Positions 61,085-64,000 of a stretch of 64,000 bases of DNA are shown piece by piece (position 1 is the stretch's first letter; each line of letters starts with the position of its first letter). A program made the translations under genes and the position numbers. The notes under the pieces were generated by a model. The model had not been told where the DNA came from and searched no databases. It saw only the letters and a list, made by a program, of their open reading frames with translations. The DNA comes from Mesorhizobium ciceri biovar biserrulae WSM1271 (GTDB lineage Bacteria > Pseudomonadota > Alphaproteobacteria > Rhizobiales > Rhizobiaceae). The stretch spans positions 4,735,501 through 4,799,500 of the forward strand of contig NC_014923.1 in assembly GCF_000185905.1 (NCBI RefSeq), given 5' to 3'.

Positions 61085-61139
61085 CAAGCCTTCGCTCGCA
61101 CTGTAGTGTAGCGGCCGCCGGACCCGGCAGAAAATCTTC

Positions 61140-61169
61140 GGGAACCTTTTGCCGGCGACAGCGTCCAAT
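61140..61169 (+). promoter_or_regulatory. ECF promoter-like site upstream of the sigma gene
   Basis: GGGAAC (61140-61145), 15 bases, GCGTCCAAT (61161-61169). The same -35/-10-like pair with identical spacing occurs at 61920 upstream of the DUF4142 gene, also sharing TTTGCCG in the spacer. Two matching sites around one ECF gene suggest autoregulation. Confidence 0.72.
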
Positions 61170-61200
61170 CTCCCAATCGAGATCCTGGTTCGGAGATTGG
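61165..61200. promoter_or_regulatory. Inverted repeat in the sigma-factor leader
   Basis: CCAATCTCC (61165-61173) and GGAGATTGG (61192-61200), a perfect 9-base inverted repeat with an 18-base spacer, ending just before the ribosome site of the sigma gene. It could be a leader hairpin that affects translation or a protein-binding site. Confidence 0.55.
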
Positions 61201-61216
61201 GTTGAGGAAACTTGCC

Positions 61217-61891
61217 ATGCCTGCTGTGTTGACGGCCGTGCCTTCCGCTGTGCCAGGCGAGATGCAGCTTGTGCACCGCGCGCTGGCGCGCGACGGCGAC
61301 GCCTTCCGCACCATCATCAAGACACACAATCAGCGGCTTTACCGGATCGCGCGCGGCGTCGTGCGCAATGACAGCGAGGCCGAGGACATCGTGCAGGAGG
61401 CATACGTCAAGGCCTTCGCCCATCTCGATGCGTTTCGCGGCGACTCCTCGCTCGCCACATGGCTATCGCGCATCGTCATCAACGAGGCGCTCGGCCGGCT
61501 GCGCAAAAGACGCAAAACGGTGGCGCTGCCGGAAAATCCGCAAGCCGAGATCATCCGGTTTCCCCTCAATCCCAGCGACGATCCGGAACGGACAATGGCG
61601 CAACGGCAGATCCTCCAACTGGTCGAACAGGCCACCGACAGCCTTCCCGACGTCTACCGGACGGTGTTCGTGGCGCGGGTGATCGAGGGGCTGAGCATCG
61701 AAGAGACCGCCGACCTCCTCGGCGTGCGGCCGCAAACCGTCAAGACAAGGCTGCACCGCGCCCGCGCCCTTGTCCGCAAGGCGCTGGACGACCAGATCGG
61801 GCCGGTGCTGCTCGACGCCTTCCCCTTCGCCGGCCGGCGTTGCGAACGACTGACCAGCGCCGTGATGCGACGGCTCGGGCTGGAAAGCTGA
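61217..61891 (+). CDS. ECF sigma factor (RpoE-like)
   Basis: A 224-residue sigma-70 of group IV: region 2 with QRLYRIARGVVRNDSEAEDI and VQEAYVKAFAHLDAFRGDSS (-10 recognition), and region 4 with SLPDVYRTVFVARVIEGLSI and ETADLLGVRPQTVKTRLHRA (helix-turn-helix for the -35 box). ATG 61217 follows GAGGAAA. No anti-sigma gene is adjacent; the DUF4142 and cupredoxin genes follow. It has its own promoter-like site, the same as theirs. Confidence 0.95.
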   Translation: MPAVLTAVPSAVPGEMQLVHRALARDGDAFRTIIKTHNQRLYRIARGVVRNDSEAEDIVQEAYVKAFAHLDAFRGDSSLATWLSRIVINEALGRLRKRRKTVALPENPQAEIIRFPLNPSDDPERTMAQRQILQLVEQATDSLPDVYRTVFVARVIEGLSIEETADLLGVRPQTVKTRLHRARALVRKALDDQIGPVLLDAFPFAGRRCERLTSAVMRRLGLES

Positions 61892-61919
61892 GCCTCAGCG
61901 GATTTCAGTTCATTTCAGC

Positions 61920-61949
61920 GGGAACGTTTGCCGCTGACCAGCATCCAAT
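61920..61949 (+). promoter_or_regulatory. ECF promoter-like site upstream of the DUF4142 gene
   Basis: GGGAAC (61920-61925), 15 bases, GCATCCAAT (61941-61949): 13 of 15 box bases and the spacing equal the site at 61140. It lies 60 bases before the DUF4142 start. Confidence 0.72.
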
Positions 61950-62008
61950 GACCGTCAACCGAAAAACACTGTCCGGGACGATTTCAGCGTCCCGGCGAAG
62001 GAGATGCC

Positions 62009-62533
62009 ATGTCTATCCGACACACTGCTGCGCTCGCCGCCCTGCTGCTGCTCGGCACCGCGCCGTTCGCACAAGCCGCCGACAAGCCGACCGATCCGCA
62101 GATCGCCCATATCGCCTACACGGCCGGGGTCATCGACATCGAAGCGGCCAAGCTGGCCATCGACAAATCGAAGAACAAGGAGGTTGTCGATTTCGCCAAG
62201 GATATGGTCCGCGATCACGAGGCTGTAAATGTTCAGGCGCTCGACCTGGTCAAGAAGCTCAAGGTCACCCCGGAAGACAACCCCACCAGCAAGGCGCTGA
62301 CCAAAGCTGCGACGGAGGAGCGGGCCAAGCTCGCCAAACTCCACGGCGCTGCCTTCGACAAGGCCTATGTCGACAATGAGGTCGCCTATCACAAGCAGGT
62401 CAACGGCGCGCTCGAAACCCTTTTGATCCCGTCGGCGCAGAATGCCGAGCTGAAAAGCCTGCTGGAAACCGGCTTGAAGATATTCCAGGGCCATGAGCAG
62501 CACGCCGAACACGTCGCCGGCATGCTCAAGTAA
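62009..62533 (+). CDS. DUF4142 family exported protein
   Basis: A 174-residue protein: signal peptide of about 23 residues (FAQA-A), then a four-helix ferritin-like DUF4142 domain with IAYTAGVIDIEAAKLAIDKS, VVDFAKDMVRDHEAVN and YVDNEVAYHKQVNGALETLL. It lacks an obvious metal-ligand set. Periplasmic. It is preceded by the ECF-type promoter and followed 11 bases later by a cupredoxin gene, so the two form one unit. Confidence 0.92.
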   Translation: MSIRHTAALAALLLLGTAPFAQAADKPTDPQIAHIAYTAGVIDIEAAKLAIDKSKNKEVVDFAKDMVRDHEAVNVQALDLVKKLKVTPEDNPTSKALTKAATEERAKLAKLHGAAFDKAYVDNEVAYHKQVNGALETLLIPSAQNAELKSLLETGLKIFQGHEQHAEHVAGMLK

Positions 62534-62544
62534 GGACCGGGAGC

Positions 62545-62853
62545 ATGCAGAACCACCATCTGTGGATTGCGTTGACGCTCGCCGTCGGGATCGTGCCGGC
62601 GCAAGCCGAAACCATCCAGGTCACCATCGACAGGCTGGTGTTCTCTCCGGCCACCGTCGAGGCAAAGGTCGGCGACACGATCGAGTGGGTGAACAAGGAT
62701 GTGTTCGCCCACACGGCAACCGTGAAAGGCGGCTGGGAAGTGATGATCCCGCCGAAGAAATCCGCAAGCCTGACTTTGAAGACGGCGGGACCGGTCGACT
62801 ACTTCTGCCGCTTTCACCCCAACATGAAGGGCCGTTTGGTGGTGGCGCCCTGA
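62545..62853 (+). CDS. Small blue-copper-like (cupredoxin) protein
   Basis: A 102-residue periplasmic protein: signal peptide of about 21 residues (PAQA), then a cupredoxin fold. Copper ligands are visible: His in DVFAHTATV (about residue 55), then Cys, His and Met in YFCRFHPNMKG (about residues 87-94). Likely electron transfer or copper binding. Co-transcribed with the DUF4142 gene under the ECF-type promoter. Confidence 0.93.
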   Translation: MQNHHLWIALTLAVGIVPAQAETIQVTIDRLVFSPATVEAKVGDTIEWVNKDVFAHTATVKGGWEVMIPPKKSASLTLKTAGPVDYFCRFHPNMKGRLVVAP

Positions 62854-62868
62854 TCCAGCTCCGACGAG

Positions 62869-62915
62869 TGCATGTCGCCCAAAAGTAACCTCGGTTTTGG
62901 GAGAACGACACGCAT
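62869..62915. repeat. RIME-like dispersed palindromic repeat, copy B
   Basis: The reverse complement of the element at 37665-37711, with about five differences: TGCATGTCGCCCAAAAGT, then CGGTTTTGGGAGAACGACA. CCCAAAA/TTTTGGG forms its hairpin. It lies between the convergent cupredoxin and enoyl-CoA hydratase genes, just beyond the hydratase terminator. Confidence 0.85.
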
Positions 62916-62916
62916 A

Positions 62917-62969
62917 AAAACAAAGACCTGAAGCGGGTCGCCTGAGGAATTCCAGCGACCCGCTTCAGG
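62917..62969 (-). terminator. Long terminator overlapping the enoyl-CoA hydratase stop
   Basis: CCTGAAGCGGGTCGC (62927-62941) and GCGACCCGCTTCAGG (62955-62969) form a perfect 15-bp stem; the 13-base loop includes GGAATTCC. Read leftward a T-rich CTTTGTTTTTAT follows. The hydratase stop (62965-62967) is inside the 5' arm, exactly as for the NIPSNAP gene at 37.6 kb. Confidence 0.9.
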
Positions 62970-63795
62970 CTCGCCTGGCCTCGTCGGGACGCGCGATATG
63001 TGTCCACGAGCCGTCATAGCCCGGCTCGCGGCGTGCAATCCAGGCATTCAGCCCTTCGCGCAGATCAGCGGTCGGGGCCACGCGGGCAAACTGCTCGGCC
63101 TCGACCAGCAAACCTTCGGCGATGCTCTGGTTGAGGCCGCGCGCCACTGCCGTGAGGATGCCGGCAATCGCCAGATCGGAGTGCCGCAGGATACGCCTGG
63201 CCAGATCAAATGCCGCCGGCATCAACTCGGCATGCGGCACAACCTCGTTGACGAGACCCAGTTCAAGCGCCCGCGGCGGCGCAAACCAGTCGCCGGTCAA
63301 CAGCAGTTCGAGCGCCCGCTTGCGCCCCGCGAGCCTCGGCAAGCGCTGGGTTCCACCAAAGGTCGGCGGCATTGCGAGGTTGATTTCCGGCTTGGCGAAC
63401 AAAGCGCGGTCACTGGCGATAGCGAGCGGTACGGCCTCGGTGATTTCGCAGCCGCCACCAAAGGCAATGCCGTTGACGGCGGCGATGATGGGCTTGCGGT
63501 AGGCTTCCAGCCTCGCCGTCAGCCGCTGCCCGCGCATGACGAAATCCCGCATCGCGACACCGACGCCAAGCGCCACGCTGGCCGAGAACTCGTGAATGTC
63601 GCCCCCCGCCGAAAACGCCCGCTCCCCTGCTCCGGTCAGAATGACCGCTCGGACGCCGTCATCGACTTCCATGTCGTCAAGGACCGCAAGCAGGCGGTCG
63701 ATCAGGGCATAGTTCAGCGCGTTGAGTTTCTCCGGCCGGTTGAGGGTGAGGATGGCAATCCCATCCCGGGTTTCGCTAAGGACAAGATCTGTCAT
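62965..63795 (-). CDS. Enoyl-CoA hydratase/isomerase family protein
   Basis: A 276-residue crotonase: ILTLNRPEKLNALNYALIDR, AFSAGGDIHEF (oxyanion hole), AAVNGIAFGGGCEITEAVPL (about 105-124, second oxyanion Gly and one catalytic Glu) and INLAMPPTFGGTQRLPRLAG (where the second Glu of hydratases is replaced by Pro/Thr). It acts on acyl-CoA in fatty-acid or aromatic degradation; whether it is a hydratase or isomerase is unclear. It diverges from a TetR gene. Confidence 0.92.
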   Translation of the reverse strand: MTDLVLSETRDGIAILTLNRPEKLNALNYALIDRLLAVLDDMEVDDGVRAVILTGAGERAFSAGGDIHEFSASVALGVGVAMRDFVMRGQRLTARLEAYRKPIIAAVNGIAFGGGCEITEAVPLAIASDRALFAKPEINLAMPPTFGGTQRLPRLAGRKRALELLLTGDWFAPPRALELGLVNEVVPHAELMPAAFDLARRILRHSDLAIAGILTAVARGLNQSIAEGLLVEAEQFARVAPTADLREGLNAWIARREPGYDGSWTHIARPDEARRA

Positions 63796-63852
63796 TTGGC
63801 TGTTCCTTCTCCATCATGCTGATGGAAGGAAGACTATGCCCTTTGTCGCTTG

Positions 63853-63876
63853 TGTATATTCACTAGTCGGTATACA
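63853..63876. promoter_or_regulatory. TetR operator candidate at the right edge
   Basis: TGTATA-(3)-ACTAGT-(3)-TATACA, a symmetric 24-base site centred between the divergent enoyl-CoA hydratase (start 63795) and TetR (start 63884) genes. All three blocks are perfectly symmetric about one centre. Confidence 0.72.
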
Positions 63877-63883
63877 TAGGCTT

Positions 63884-64000
63884 ATGCCCGACACGCAGAG
63901 CCCTACCCGCAAACGCATTGTCGATGCCGCGACCAGGCTCTTCTATGCAGAAGGAATCGGTCGTGTCAGCGTCGATGCCGTTGCCGAGGAAGCGGGTCTC
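63884..64000 (+). CDS. TetR family transcriptional regulator, N-terminal part
   Basis: Thirty-nine codons before the window ends: MPDTQSPTRKRIVDAATRLF, then a helix-turn-helix beginning VSVDAVAEEAGL. This is the standard start of a TetR repressor. It probably controls itself and the divergent enoyl-CoA hydratase through the palindrome at 63853. Confidence 0.85.
   Translation, partial: MPDTQSPTRKRIVDAATRLFYAEGIGRVSVDAVAEEAGL

Overview
The window looks like chromosomal DNA of a Rhizobiales alphaproteobacterium, most likely Mesorhizobium or a close relative. The supporting features are high GC with strong third-position bias, the aapJQMP general amino-acid permease, a CIRCE-controlled groESL, overlapping ppk-ppx, a fumC-type fumarase, a ChoX-type choline-binding protein, many LysE, TetR and LysR genes, an EcfG-type stress promoter and dispersed CCCAAAA/TTTTGGG intergenic palindromes. 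I found no rRNA, tRNA, CRISPR array, prophage or complete insertion sequence. The genus call is inference.

Layout. 1-4.7 kb: the end of a TadG-like pilus-associated protein, a LysE exporter, a DUF2189 membrane protein, a second Tad-like secreted protein and a CAP-domain lipoprotein. 4.7-8.3 kb: an EmrAB-type efflux system with its MarR regulator; the 305-base gap between emrA and emrB holds a nested inverted-repeat structure that looks like RNA. 8.4-14.3 kb: a tight six-gene membrane-lipid cluster (CDP-alcohol phosphatidyltransferase, hydrolase-methyltransferase fusion, PAP2-tyrosine phosphatase fusion, small membrane protein, PlsC acyltransferase, CdsA-like cytidylyltransferase) resembling the uncharacterised ynbABCD genes of E. 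coli. This is the best candidate here for an undescribed pathway. 14.3-17.5 kb: a three-gene ABC importer under a cobalamin riboswitch. 17.7-22.9 kb: an AraC regulator, then a DSD1-like PLP enzyme, a sugar-lactone oxidase and an MFS carrier facing a TetR gene. 22.9-24.7 kb: a divergent ATP-grasp/methyltransferase pair. 24.7-26.9 kb: groESL. 26.9-27.4 kb: a decayed hicA joined to an intact hicB.

27.5-38 kb: TetR-controlled detoxification genes (alcohol dehydrogenase-like, OsmC, SnoaL), LysE, a four-gene operon of small proteins ending in a YkgJ cysteine-cluster protein, cspA, a glutathione transferase, CsbD behind an EcfG promoter, a Tat-exported phosphoesterase, and a TetR/NIPSNAP pair with two operators. 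37.7-42.6 kb: an alpha/beta hydrolase coupled to choX, a BetI-like regulator with two operators, an SDR, LysR and a cupin. 42.8-51.9 kb: fumC, two DoxX proteins, ppx-ppk, a zinc-finger protein, an FAD monooxygenase and a TIGR02117 protein. 52-56.3 kb: aapJQMP. 56.7-58.3 kb: a DUF2182/DUF1326 pair. 58.5-59.9 kb: a cystathionine beta-lyase behind a leader with an intrinsic terminator. 60-62.9 kb: an HPP-CBS protein and an ECF sigma factor with a DUF4142 protein and a cupredoxin; two matching promoter-like sites suggest one autoregulated regulon. 63-64 kb: an enoyl-CoA hydratase diverging from a TetR gene cut by the window edge.

Two convergent junctions (37.6 kb and 62.9 kb) share a composite design: the stop codon sits inside a long hairpin, followed by a T-rich tract and the same 47-base repeat. 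Most genes are single enzymes or transporters with a local repressor facing them, so many operators can be read directly in the divergent gaps.
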